A DNA stretch of 55,592 bases from Lachnospiraceae bacterium (GTDB lineage: Bacteria; Bacillota; Clostridia; Lachnospirales; Lachnospiraceae), in assembly GCA_017450485.1 (NCBI GenBank), contig JAFSTN010000036.1, positions 1-55,592 on the forward strand. The letters run 5' to 3'. Made by a program: the position numbers and the translations under genes. Below the pieces are notes generated by a model that saw only the letters and a program-made list of their open reading frames with translations, was not told the DNA's origin and ran no database searches. Below, piece after piece: positions 24,667-33,769 of the stretch (its first letter is position 1; every line of letters starts with the position of its first letter).

Positions 24667-24962
24667 TGGATCGCCAGTGCCTTATCAAGTCCCGTCACAC
24701 GCAGGATGTCCTTCACGGGCTCGGTCACGTTGATCACGGTGAATCGGCCGCCCTTGCTCGCCGCCGTCTTCTGCCCGATCATCAGACCTCTTAAGCCTGC
24801 GCTGGAGACGTACTGGACTCCTTCCATATTCAGGATCACATTGCCTGATTTCTGAAATCCCTTGAGTATGGCATTCTGGAATTCAGTGGCGGCTATGGCA
24901 TCGATCTTGCCGCTCACATTGAGCTGGACCATGCCCTCTCCTTTTATTTCTTCTACGTTCAT
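24663..24962 (-). CDS. STAS-domain anti-sigma-factor antagonist-like protein
   Basis: A 99-residue single STAS domain of SpoIIAA/RsbV type: LNVSGKIDAIAATEF, VILNMEGVQYVSSAGLRGL and a C-terminal helix. The serines at 53/54 occupy the usual phosphorylation position, though the preceding Asp of the common DSSG motif is Val. Such proteins switch partners depending on phosphorylation by an RsbW-like kinase. No anti-sigma kinase of classical type, PP2C phosphatase or sigma factor is in the window; the HATPase protein two genes downstream is the only candidate kinase. Overlap with the ABC gene indicates translational coupling. ATG 24962 has GGAGCGAG upstream. Confidence 0.85.
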   Translation of the reverse strand: MNVEEIKGEGMVQLNVSGKIDAIAATEFQNAILKGFQKSGNVILNMEGVQYVSSAGLRGLMIGQKTAASKGGRFTVINVTEPVKDILRVTGLDKALAIQ

Positions 24963-24978
24963 ACTCGCTCCTCTGTAC

Positions 24979-26037
24979 TTATGTCAGAACAAACGCTCCG
25001 TCATATAATGCTTCTTCATCCAGGATCATCTGCTTGTCGGCGGGGATGGCGGCATTCATATCCAGATATGAGTTGCCGTCCATGACTGCCTCGTGCTCCA
25101 TCTGCAGTATCCTGAGTTTCGTACGCAGGGGTTTGAACTGATCCACCATGAATGTCAGCTGGTGTCTGAGTTCCTCGGTCAGCTTGCGGTTCACGAGTAT
25201 CGTGATGTCAAACACTCCGCCTCCCTGCATTCTGTTCTCCAGTATCACGGGCTCCTCACCCAGTATTATCGTCAGTATCATCTCGATACCCTTGCGCGTG
25301 CCTTTGAGCTTGTTCAGCGTATAGGCTTCCCTGACTATCCTGCGCAGTACATCCTCTTCGAGGAATCCGCCCTTTAAGTCTATACCGAACCAGGAACCGT
25401 ACATCTCGAGCAGCTCGGGGGAGCAGGTATTTAAGTCAAGCATCTCATAGAGATGTTCGTTCTGCTCCGAGATATCATTATATATGCTCGAAAACACCGA
25501 CAGGTACCTGTGGAAGAAGCTGTTCCTCTCCTGATATACCTGCGGAAACGTATCCATGAAGTTATCACCCACGGCGCTTACTCTGATCCTGTCTATGGAA
25601 GCTCCTCCGTATCCCATCATCTCTATGGCGATGTAGAGGTATCTCCCCTGCAGGTCATACAGTACCGCGTCCTCACAGTTGACCAGACGCTTCGCTCCGT
25701 GCCCGGTCATAAATCCTATCTTATCATACGGACTGATATCGGGTGCGCACAGCATATCCGCTATGGAGATGAGCCCGTGCTCATCGGTACGAACCTCCGT
25801 ATGATCCGTGGCCAGGAGATATATATAGCATACCATCTCCTCGGATATATCAAGTCCGGCGCTGATGCGTCCCCACTCGGATCCGTCGTTCACACCGTCC
25901 AGCGGGCGGAAGAAGATATGATGCTCGTGCTCACTCTCATCCAGAGTGATACGCCCGTCAGTGTCGTACGTAAATCCCTGCACATATGCGCTCTTTATTC
26001 TGTTGCTTTTGATCGAATACCATATACCGTTAGCCAT
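24979..26037 (-). CDS. Phage tail protein I-like baseplate protein
   Basis: A 352-residue protein. The N-terminal half (about 1-165) is beta-rich. The C-terminal half has the tail-protein-I (P2 gpI) pattern: NFMDTFPQVYQERNSFFHRYLSVFSSIYND, LDLNTCSPELLEMYGSWFGIDL, VREAYTLNKLKGTRKGIEMIL. In P2-like tails gpI sits at the outer baseplate next to gpJ and the fibre. Here it directly follows two J-like genes, the same order as in P2 and many eCIS, which supports the call. ATG 26037 has GGAGAG 6 bases upstream. Confidence 0.85.
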   Translation of the reverse strand: MANGIWYSIKSNRIKSAYVQGFTYDTDGRITLDESEHEHHIFFRPLDGVNDGSEWGRISAGLDISEEMVCYIYLLATDHTEVRTDEHGLISIADMLCAPDISPYDKIGFMTGHGAKRLVNCEDAVLYDLQGRYLYIAIEMMGYGGASIDRIRVSAVGDNFMDTFPQVYQERNSFFHRYLSVFSSIYNDISEQNEHLYEMLDLNTCSPELLEMYGSWFGIDLKGGFLEEDVLRRIVREAYTLNKLKGTRKGIEMILTIILGEEPVILENRMQGGGVFDITILVNRKLTEELRHQLTFMVDQFKPLRTKLRILQMEHEAVMDGNSYLDMNAAIPADKQMILDEEALYDGAFVLT

Positions 26038-26056
26038 TTATCTCTCCGGTGTCATC

Positions 26057-28147
26057 TCATTTATCGGATGTAACTATCTGTATCTGAATACTGCCGGGAT
26101 AGATCAGGCAGTCATAGCGCGGTATGATGTCATACTCCTTAAGCTGGGCCAGCTTGGAGTTCTCCGTATGGAGCGACAGTTCATACACATACTCCACGCA
26201 TGGCAGCTCCTCTATCGCATGGAAGACATCCTCGAACCTGAGTGTCTCGCCTATGTTATGATCCGAATTCATATAATCGAGTCTGCTGTATATGCGTTCC
26301 TCGATCTGCTCTCTGCAGTCCGCGAAATGTCTCTTGACATACACCGTCGCCTTAACCCCTACCGGAGCATAAACGGGCTGGAGTATCCTGAACTTGGCGG
26401 TGATGAGTCTCCTCTCTTCAAGCCTCGATGATATCCTCTGTCTGTATATCTCACTGAGCTTCGGAAATCTCTCATCCGTGTCAGGCAGCACCACCACGCT
26501 CACGAGATTCTCTCTTTCATCCATCACGGCGCGTGTCTTACGGATACACAGTCCCGGTGTGGTACTTACTATCGACTCATAATCCCCGGCAGTGACTGCG
26601 GTATACGGTGTACGCATATCCCTGATGAATCTGCCTCTGACATCCTGAAGTGTCTCTCTGTAGACGCCGCCCGTGCCTTCACCCGGATTATAGAATGTCA
26701 CGGGTATATCCCCGTCATCCATGCTCACGTTATTTCCGGCGGAGATATTTCCTCTGGGACCGGATGTAACGGCCGCGCTGCCCATATACAGATCCGCCCC
26801 TATGAAGTCGCCCGCATCCTCTATGACTATACGTCCCTCGTTCTCGAGGAGGTGATAGTACAGTGCACCGGGGGATTTCTTCTCCGGTCTGACGAAGTCA
26901 TATGTATACCCCTCCTCATCCTGCCTCCTGGCTATGAGGAAGAAGCTCTCGCTCACGATATGTTCCAGAGGAAGTGCGATCTCCTGATCGTCATATCCTA
27001 TAACCGTACCGACATTGTAGCGTCTCATGATCTGCTCGTTATACAGGATGACTCTGACGCACTCCTTGCCCTTCGACGGTGCATATCCGTACTCGCGTCC
27101 GTCGAATATGAAGGTCATGCCGTCCTCTGTCTCCCTGTATCTGCAGAAGCGGCCGCGCATGCCGCCACCGGTCACCAGTTCATACCTGCGGTACGGCTCA
27201 CCGCGTCCGTCACGTCCGAAGACGAGATAGTACACATCGTGCCCTATGGGCGATCTGACCGTTACGCGATCGGCTCTCGAGAAAGCCTGTGAATATGCGT
27301 ATGTATCCTTTTGCCACACCTCAAACAGGAATCCGTAGAGATTGGTCATCTTCGGCACGATATCATAGTCCGCACGCTTAAGGACCGCCCTGAGGCAATA
27401 ACCGGTTACCGGAGTATCGCTGTATACCGTGGGCTCAGTATCGGGCAGGGATATGCGTATCTCCCCGCTGCCGCTGAATGCGCCCGTAAAATCGCGCACG
27501 CATAAGGTCTCCCAGCCGTCTGCCGTATGTATCTGCCATTCCACATCCGCGAAGATGTGCTCGGTCCGGTTCTCGGTCTGATTGCGTCTGCTGTTTATCA
27601 CCATCCTGATATACATGATGATCTCATGCAGTCCGCTCAGGTCGGCATCGAATATGATATAGAGAGCATTGTCCGCTTCCGGATGCTCACCGAATATACG
27701 TGCGGGTACGGCCAGTTCACGGTCCAGCACGAAGCTGATATCCTTATACCCGTCTTTATCCCCGGCATAGACCGCGGTTACGCGTCCGGCGCCTGCCGTC
27801 GTCTCCCTGTTGGTCTCAAAGCAGATGTCACCCAGATGGAATCTCTGTCCGGACATAAGCGTAAGCGGTGTTTCGAGTTCATCGGCCGACAGCAGAACCC
27901 TCGAGCACTTGCCTCTGGCAGGAGTGAATCCGGCCATCTTGAGCAGCGCCATACGCGCACGATAGCTTAGAGCCACGATCTCAGCACCCTGCAGGGCCGA
28001 GAAAGCGGTCAGGTTCTCCAGGATGGTGATACCGGGGTCCGAGGGATTATAATTGGTCCACTCCGAGCTTCTTAAGGGTAGTTCCCTAAGAATGTCGTCC
28101 ATCCTCTCTTCATATGTTCTGCCTTGAAGCTGTTCAACTCTGAGCAT
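26057..28147 (-). CDS. Baseplate J-like wedge protein (second)
   Basis: A 696-residue baseplate protein of the gpJ/Afp11-12 class. The N-terminus has the eCIS-typical YEERMDDIL...WTNYNPSDPGITILENLTAF; the C-terminal third has the J-domain pattern YTAVTAGDYESIVSTTPGLCIRKTRAV followed by PVGVKATVYVKRHFAD. It would form the outer wedge ring around the hub with the 1,025-residue J protein. ATG 28147 lies 40 bp after the preceding stop, with AGAGG 10-11 bases upstream. Confidence 0.88.
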   Translation of the reverse strand: MLRVEQLQGRTYEERMDDILRELPLRSSEWTNYNPSDPGITILENLTAFSALQGAEIVALSYRARMALLKMAGFTPARGKCSRVLLSADELETPLTLMSGQRFHLGDICFETNRETTAGAGRVTAVYAGDKDGYKDISFVLDRELAVPARIFGEHPEADNALYIIFDADLSGLHEIIMYIRMVINSRRNQTENRTEHIFADVEWQIHTADGWETLCVRDFTGAFSGSGEIRISLPDTEPTVYSDTPVTGYCLRAVLKRADYDIVPKMTNLYGFLFEVWQKDTYAYSQAFSRADRVTVRSPIGHDVYYLVFGRDGRGEPYRRYELVTGGGMRGRFCRYRETEDGMTFIFDGREYGYAPSKGKECVRVILYNEQIMRRYNVGTVIGYDDQEIALPLEHIVSESFFLIARRQDEEGYTYDFVRPEKKSPGALYYHLLENEGRIVIEDAGDFIGADLYMGSAAVTSGPRGNISAGNNVSMDDGDIPVTFYNPGEGTGGVYRETLQDVRGRFIRDMRTPYTAVTAGDYESIVSTTPGLCIRKTRAVMDERENLVSVVVLPDTDERFPKLSEIYRQRISSRLEERRLITAKFRILQPVYAPVGVKATVYVKRHFADCREQIEERIYSRLDYMNSDHNIGETLRFEDVFHAIEELPCVEYVYELSLHTENSKLAQLKEYDIIPRYDCLIYPGSIQIQIVTSDK

Positions 28148-28187
28148 TATTCAGTGCCTCTGTTTTCCTCCGTGACATACCCGTATG

Positions 28188-31100
28188 TCACTTGTTGGTT
28201 ATGATCACTTTATGTGAGCCGCTCCGTGTTACCATGAACGGGGTGATCTCTATGTCTTTGGTGTCAAGCTCGTGTGAGCCCGTCGTGTCCGTGTAGGTGC
28301 CTATCACGGTGATCCTCTGGATGATGGCCCGGCTTCTCAACACACTCAGTCTCATCAGGATCTGTGATTCCTTGGGCAGCACACCTATGGCCCAGCCGGA
28401 ATTGTTCTCATCGGACACGGGATTCAAGTATGAACTGAGTACGCTCTTTAACTCATTCTGAACCTCGAAGCTGTCATCCATATCCATGACAGTGGCCCAT
28501 ACGGTGACCGAGATATCCACGAATACAGGCTCCACGATGTGCAGATTGTCATCCGACACGGTCAGCTCGCAGTGCCTGAGCAGATCCTTCTTGAGCAGCG
28601 CCGATATCCTGTGGAAGGAAAAGGATCCGTCGGCGAAGTCCTTCATGAGAAGAACGATCGAGATATCCGAAGCATCGCCACCGCCGTCTATGGTCTCGCC
28701 TACCACCACACCGGTTCTCTCGATGCTGTCACTGTACTCCATGATGTAGCGTATGTAATCACCCTCGCTGACCAGCTTGCCTCTGGCATGCATGATACCC
28801 GCTCCGCGCATAAGCGCATGGTCAAGGGTCTCCAGGTTGCTGCCTCCGTGAGCACGTATCGGATTATACAGGCTGTCTATATACGGAGCATCTCCGGCAA
28901 AGGATGTGATGGCTCCCTCGGGCAGGTTGCCGTCCTCACCGTCCGTCGACCTGATGCGTGCCATAAACGCCACATTATCCGTAACTCTGGGCATATCACA
29001 GAGATTGCCGTCAGAGAACATCACTTCTCCCGTAAGCCTGTCTATGCGGTAGCATCTTCTGTCGGGAGCGTTGTAGAAATCATCCGTCTCTCTCCAGAGA
29101 ACATAGAACGCGGATATACGCCCCAGCAGATCATACTCGGCCCGGACACGCTCGGGAGTCTGTGAAAGCATCTCCTCCATTTCGTCCTTACGCAGCGATC
29201 CTGCCTCGTTGACCCATATCTCGGCATCCAGTATATTGGCCGACCCGAGTGTAAACCGCATGTTGGGCATCACTTCGTCTATGTAATAGTCGGTCTCATC
29301 ACCTGTCTGAACATTGGTCACGGTGACTGCATTCAGACACATCCTGACGATATGGGGTAGGAACACATCGCTGCCTTCATTCTTCTGTGCGGTGCTTCTG
29401 ACTATACGTATCCAGTACAGGCGGTTGCCCTCCAGAGTCATCTCCGTCATATCGGCCGGAGGCAGGAACATGATGGTGCCGGACCGTGTAAACTCCTCCG
29501 TCAGATCGGTGAATCTCATCTCCTTGAATCCGGTGGGGGATGAATACTCGAGCCTGAACCGCACACCGTTCTGGTTACTGATCTCCGAGAGCTGGAAGTA
29601 CAGACTGATCGGTCCTTCCTCAAGCTTGCGGTCGAGACCTATGTATAAAGTATCCTCGGCATATTCACTGCCGGATAATATCGTAAACGGTTTGCCCGTG
29701 CCTATCTGCTCGCTGATATCGGACTTGACCGTACCGGCTATCCTCTCGAGCTTGACCGGAGGCACATACCTGCCCTCATAGGAGTAGGTTATCTTCAGCC
29801 CCTCTATGATCGGATATGTGTGGATGGCCGGCCGCATATAGCAGTTATCGGATCTGGTGACACGCATGCGCAGCGTGCGTCCGCTGTACGGGCCGCTCTC
29901 CGAGCTCACCCAGTCCTCCGGACATGTGAAGCTCAGAGAATACCTGCCGTTCTCGGCATTGGCGAAAAGTCCCGCATATTCGGTATCACAGTTTAGTTTC
30001 TTCCAGCCTATGCCGTTGTAGTACTCTATCGTGATCTCATCCGCCTTGACGAGTGACGGATTGTCGTAGGGTATCTTCCTGGGCTTACGTTTGATGACCG
30101 TAAGCTCCGCATCCTCCTGCTCCGCGGTCAGTCTGATCTGGTTATCCTGATAGGTGACATTGAAGTCCAGGGTTATGTGGGCGCCTCTCTTGGAGAAGCA
30201 GGGATCGTGTCCTATATAGCACTCATTGTACTGTGCGAGAGTATCGGAGAAGGGTATGAATCTGCCCGGCTCCAGTTCCATCTGTCCGTCACCGACATAC
30301 TCGGGTGACCTGGATGCACCGCCGGCAGAAATGCTCACATCCTCCACCTTGAGAGACTCCGTCATCGGTTCATGTGCCTCAAGGATCACCACGGACATCT
30401 CACGTCCGCCCATGGATACATGCGCACATTCCCCTGACTTCATGAGTTCAAAGGTGATACCGTCGTCTAAGAGCTTCACGCTGTCGAAATCCGCAAATCC
30501 GCTCTGAGTCAGATACCGGAAGTCAAACTCCCGTCCGCTTATCCTGTCGGCTATATCCTCGCCGCCCGCCAGTCTGATATATATGGGTTCATTCACTCCG
30601 TCAAACAGTCTGTCGTGATATATGATGAGCACGCTCTGTCCCAGATTACTCTGCTCACCGAAGAGCACAAAAGGCGGGATAGTCTGTATCATCTCCTCGT
30701 CCAGGATATCGGAGAGTAATACGGGGATCTCAGGCTCAGCGGCCGATTCATCGTTCTCTTCGATGACAGGCTGTATGACTGCCGACTCGGGTACGATGGA
30801 GGGAACAGCGAAGTCGCCGAATACCGGAGATATGGTACCGCGCTCCATATCGGTCAGGAACACGGCCCTGATCTGTGCTTCAGTCACATAGATGTTGCGG
30901 TCGGTCTCATATATGATATAGCCGGTTTCCGATTGCGAGGATTCCGCACTGAGTCTGGTTCCCTTCGGAAGCCTGGCTCCGGGCAGTATCCCGCCGTAGA
31001 GGTTGAATATGACGAGACTGCCTGCGGGCTGTGCCGGATTCAATGTGAAGTCCAGCATGTTCACGAACTCCAGATGATACCGCTCGGGCATCAGACTCAT

Positions 31101-31265
31101 GAGGTGGTAGTTCTCCTCGGTCTGCCTGGCAAAAACCTGCGCAATGACAGAACCTATATCCGGGTTGTCGCGGTCAAAATGCCACTCCGGAATATAGGAT
31201 GCCGCCAGCTTCTCTATTTGATCTTCTATCTCCCCCGCTGTGAGGGGTTTCCAGATATTACTCAT
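28188..31265 (-). CDS. Baseplate J-like wedge protein (first, large)
   Basis: A 1,025-residue putative baseplate assembly protein of the eCIS gpJ/Afp11 class. The N-terminus reads EIEDQIEKLAASYIPEWHFD..DNPDIGSVIAQVFA, common in large J-like proteins. The C-terminal part contains the J domain: AHGGSNLETLDHALMRGAG, KLVSEGDYIRYIMEYSDSIER and the VFVDISVTVWATV beta block. It is larger than P2 gpJ because of inserted beta domains in the middle. ATG 31265 overlaps the ribosome-site region of the gp25-like gene (5-bp gap), so translation of the two wedge components is probably coupled. Confidence 0.9.
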   Translation of the reverse strand: MSNIWKPLTAGEIEDQIEKLAASYIPEWHFDRDNPDIGSVIAQVFARQTEENYHLMSLMPERYHLEFVNMLDFTLNPAQPAGSLVIFNLYGGILPGARLPKGTRLSAESSQSETGYIIYETDRNIYVTEAQIRAVFLTDMERGTISPVFGDFAVPSIVPESAVIQPVIEENDESAAEPEIPVLLSDILDEEMIQTIPPFVLFGEQSNLGQSVLIIYHDRLFDGVNEPIYIRLAGGEDIADRISGREFDFRYLTQSGFADFDSVKLLDDGITFELMKSGECAHVSMGGREMSVVILEAHEPMTESLKVEDVSISAGGASRSPEYVGDGQMELEPGRFIPFSDTLAQYNECYIGHDPCFSKRGAHITLDFNVTYQDNQIRLTAEQEDAELTVIKRKPRKIPYDNPSLVKADEITIEYYNGIGWKKLNCDTEYAGLFANAENGRYSLSFTCPEDWVSSESGPYSGRTLRMRVTRSDNCYMRPAIHTYPIIEGLKITYSYEGRYVPPVKLERIAGTVKSDISEQIGTGKPFTILSGSEYAEDTLYIGLDRKLEEGPISLYFQLSEISNQNGVRFRLEYSSPTGFKEMRFTDLTEEFTRSGTIMFLPPADMTEMTLEGNRLYWIRIVRSTAQKNEGSDVFLPHIVRMCLNAVTVTNVQTGDETDYYIDEVMPNMRFTLGSANILDAEIWVNEAGSLRKDEMEEMLSQTPERVRAEYDLLGRISAFYVLWRETDDFYNAPDRRCYRIDRLTGEVMFSDGNLCDMPRVTDNVAFMARIRSTDGEDGNLPEGAITSFAGDAPYIDSLYNPIRAHGGSNLETLDHALMRGAGIMHARGKLVSEGDYIRYIMEYSDSIERTGVVVGETIDGGGDASDISIVLLMKDFADGSFSFHRISALLKKDLLRHCELTVSDDNLHIVEPVFVDISVTVWATVMDMDDSFEVQNELKSVLSSYLNPVSDENNSGWAIGVLPKESQILMRLSVLRSRAIIQRITVIGTYTDTTGSHELDTKDIEITPFMVTRSGSHKVIITNK

Positions 31266-31270
31266 CCGTC

Positions 31271-31732
31271 TTAACCTTCACCGTACTCGTCTATATCTAT
31301 GATCTCAGGCTCGTAGTACTCCTCTTCCTCCTCGGGTACAGGCTCCGCATTCAGATAAAAGGGAAATACGAGATTGCCGAACTGATTCGTCTCCGCAACC
31401 GTATAATCTATATTGATCATGATATATCCCTGCTGTGCCTGCATATCGGTCGTGATATCCACATCGGAAACCCTGGGTTCCTGACGCAGGATGCTCTCGG
31501 TCAGATCACGCTTCATGATGGTAAGCTCAGTGAGATTCACATCCATGAAGACATACGACGCGCTGTCCGTACCGAATGACGGTCGTGTCAGACGTTCGGT
31601 GACCTGAGTCATAAGTATCAGATATATGGATTCCCTGACGCTCTGCATACCGCTGCTGGTTACGAATCTCCCCGTGGCGGGATCTATACGCGGCGGAAAC
31701 GCCATGCCTGTTCCTAAATGATCTTTTGCCAT
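31271..31732 (-). CDS. gp25-like baseplate wedge protein (Afp9-like)
   Basis: A 153-residue protein with the gp25/gpW fold pattern: GRFVTSSGMQSVRESIYLILMTQVTERLTRPSFGT, LTELTIMKRDLTESILRQEPRV and INIDYTVAETNQFGNLVFPFY. gp25 triggers and nucleates sheath polymerisation at the baseplate; the conserved EPR core (QEPRV) is present. A Glu/Tyr/Asp-rich acidic tail of about 20 residues is an addition not found in T4 gp25. ATG 31732 has AGGAAAG upstream. Confidence 0.9.
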   Translation of the reverse strand: MAKDHLGTGMAFPPRIDPATGRFVTSSGMQSVRESIYLILMTQVTERLTRPSFGTDSASYVFMDVNLTELTIMKRDLTESILRQEPRVSDVDITTDMQAQQGYIMINIDYTVAETNQFGNLVFPFYLNAEPVPEEEEEYYEPEIIDIDEYGEG

Positions 31733-31757
31733 AATACTTTCCTATAGTTGTGTTATG

Positions 31758-32570
31758 TTAACCGAGTTTGATCGGAGTTCCTTCCACCGATACCGGGCCG
31801 CTGCTCTTGAGTTTCAGCATCGAGTTGCCCGATGCGTTGACATTGCCGCCCTCTAAATTCAGTCTGCTGTTTGCCTTGATCTCCGTGCTGTCCGAAGAAG
31901 TGATCTTGACCTTGCTCGCATCTATCGATACGGTTCCGTTGGACCCGTTCATGAACACCTTGATATTGTCGCCGCACTTGATCGTAAGCTTCTGATCCGC
32001 ATTGATCTCCATCTGGCCGTTCTCGGTCTTCATCTCGATCTTGTTCTTGCCTTCCTTGTCGGAGATCAGCAGCTTCTTTTTATCGTTATCCATCTCGATC
32101 TTGAAGGCATCCTTGCCTGTCTTGATGACGATATGATCCTTCTCACCCTCGCCCTCCTTGTTATCCATGATCTCGATGAGATTACCGTTACGGGTCTGTA
32201 TCCTCTTATACTGGTTGTCCTCATCAAATGCCTTCTGGACGAAGTTTGAATTGAGCTTCGGTACGGCACCTATGATGAACGGCTTGTCGATGTTGCCCTG
32301 CTCGAATACCACGAGCACCTGGTCTCCCACCTCGGGAACGAAGTATTCGCCCCATTTCTGACCTCCGTAGGGAAATGCGATCCTCGCCCAGACAAGCTTG
32401 TTCTCCTGATAGTCTCTGGTCGTTATGTTAACCAGAACCTGCCCCTGATGATCCTTGTCATAGTTTTTGACCACCTGACATACCAATACTCCCATCAGAC
32501 GGTTGTCACCCATATCCGTTTTGTCTATCTGATGTCTGGCGACATCATCCATTATATCGAAAAAGGGCAT
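31758..32570 (-). CDS. gp5/VgrG-like spike protein
   Basis: A 270-residue spike with an N-terminal OB-fold (about 25-105; VGDQVLVVFEQGNIDKPFIIGAV) and a C-terminal beta-helix built from short alternating strands (KIEMKTENGQMEINADQKLTIKCGDN..., then TEIKANSRLNLEGGNVNASGN). It trimerises to form the piercing needle under the PAAR tip. The lysozyme domain of T4 gp5 and any C-terminal effector domain are absent. The gp27-like part, fused in VgrG/Afp8, is the separate gene upstream. ATG 32570 has a perfect AGGAGG at 5-6 bases. Confidence 0.9.
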   Translation of the reverse strand: MPFFDIMDDVARHQIDKTDMGDNRLMGVLVCQVVKNYDKDHQGQVLVNITTRDYQENKLVWARIAFPYGGQKWGEYFVPEVGDQVLVVFEQGNIDKPFIIGAVPKLNSNFVQKAFDEDNQYKRIQTRNGNLIEIMDNKEGEGEKDHIVIKTGKDAFKIEMDNDKKKLLISDKEGKNKIEMKTENGQMEINADQKLTIKCGDNIKVFMNGSNGTVSIDASKVKITSSDSTEIKANSRLNLEGGNVNASGNSMLKLKSSGPVSVEGTPIKLG

Positions 32571-32593
32571 TGAAACCTCCTAAACATAAGCAC

Positions 32594-33763
32594 CTACGGC
32601 AGCGTGGACGCCTTGCCGATGATGGTCGTATAGTATCCCGACGAATCGCTCTCATGTATCACATCGGTCAGGTAGTATTTATTGGATACACCGTCGCCGA
32701 ATCCCGTCAGGGTAATGAATCTCCCGGGCACCAGCTCAGGCATTCCGGACAGCGTCATACTCAGGCTTCCGAACCTGTATGACATGTCCTCCATGATATA
32801 TGTGGCACGGAGGTCTGCGTCGGTCTGGGTCTCCACGGACGAATCCGTATATACATATGTCTGTTTTGATACCAGAGCCTTGGCTTTGCCGGACAGTGAG
32901 AATTTGCCGGTGTTCTTTTTTTTGACCTCTATCTTCTGGGCCTTGGCTATATCTATGGTGCGGACCTTGACCTCACCTACCAGACCGGTTATGTCATAGC
33001 CTATGTCAAAGCTCTGTATGATGACCGCGGGTATGATATCTATCAGATCCTTGGTATTACCCTTAGCCGGACGGAAGGTGATGTTCCCGCCTATACTGAA
33101 GAATTCATAATTGAACTTCTTCGCCGCCCTGATCACGAAATCATAGTCACTCTCGGCAACCATTTCTATACGGTTATCGGGTGTCTCTCCCGGTGCACCG
33201 CCCGAGACTCCTCCGGGCCCGGAGGGCTTGTCCGGAGTATCACTGACAGCCAGATCGGTGATGACCTGTCTGTTGACCAGATCCTTGTAGGCTGCTCCCT
33301 CGAATATCTCCTTGACAGCATCGGAGTAGTAGTTGGCCTCCAGTCTCCTGGAGCTGTTATTGGACATCATGATGCCCTTTACATCCATAGCGGTGATACG
33401 TACCGCACCCAGCAGATCCTCATAAGGCTGATATATGAACTCAACTCTGGCTATATATCCCCTGAAGACCTCGGTAATGCTGGCGGCATGTCCCAGCAGG
33501 ATCCTGACGTCATTGCCCAGACCGATGTATTTCTTGAGTGCATCCATGTCATAGACTCCACCGGACTCATCGAAGGCTCCGGTGATATTGAATGTCGCTA
33601 TGCTTGCCTTGAAATCACTGGTCAGTTCAATGGTGTAGTCTGATACACCCAGCCTGGCTTTTTTGTCTTCCTCGGGATTCTTGCCGCCCAGATAGACTCT
33701 GCTGACCGGATGTGTGAAACCTTCATATTTTTCAAACAGTTTACTTAAATCGAACTCTGCCAT
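32594..33763 (-). CDS. gp27/gpD-like hub protein
   Basis: A 389-residue phage late control D/gp27-like hub. Features: SDYTIELTSDFKASIATFNITGAFD, LGNDVRILLGHAASITEVFRGYIARVEF, and the C-terminal LSGMPELVPGRFITLTGFGDGVSNKYYLTDVIH..., a motif set typical of the tube-adaptor domains of VgrG/gpD. It forms the trimeric hub between tube and spike. It is 23 bp upstream of the spike gene, so hub and spike are split in contrast to VgrG. A Gly/Pro loop (about 195-210) links its halves. Confidence 0.9.
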   Translation of the reverse strand: MAEFDLSKLFEKYEGFTHPVSRVYLGGKNPEEDKKARLGVSDYTIELTSDFKASIATFNITGAFDESGGVYDMDALKKYIGLGNDVRILLGHAASITEVFRGYIARVEFIYQPYEDLLGAVRITAMDVKGIMMSNNSSRRLEANYYSDAVKEIFEGAAYKDLVNRQVITDLAVSDTPDKPSGPGGVSGGAPGETPDNRIEMVAESDYDFVIRAAKKFNYEFFSIGGNITFRPAKGNTKDLIDIIPAVIIQSFDIGYDITGLVGEVKVRTIDIAKAQKIEVKKKNTGKFSLSGKAKALVSKQTYVYTDSSVETQTDADLRATYIMEDMSYRFGSLSMTLSGMPELVPGRFITLTGFGDGVSNKYYLTDVIHESDSSGYYTTIIGKASTLP

Positions 33764-33769
33764 ATCGTC

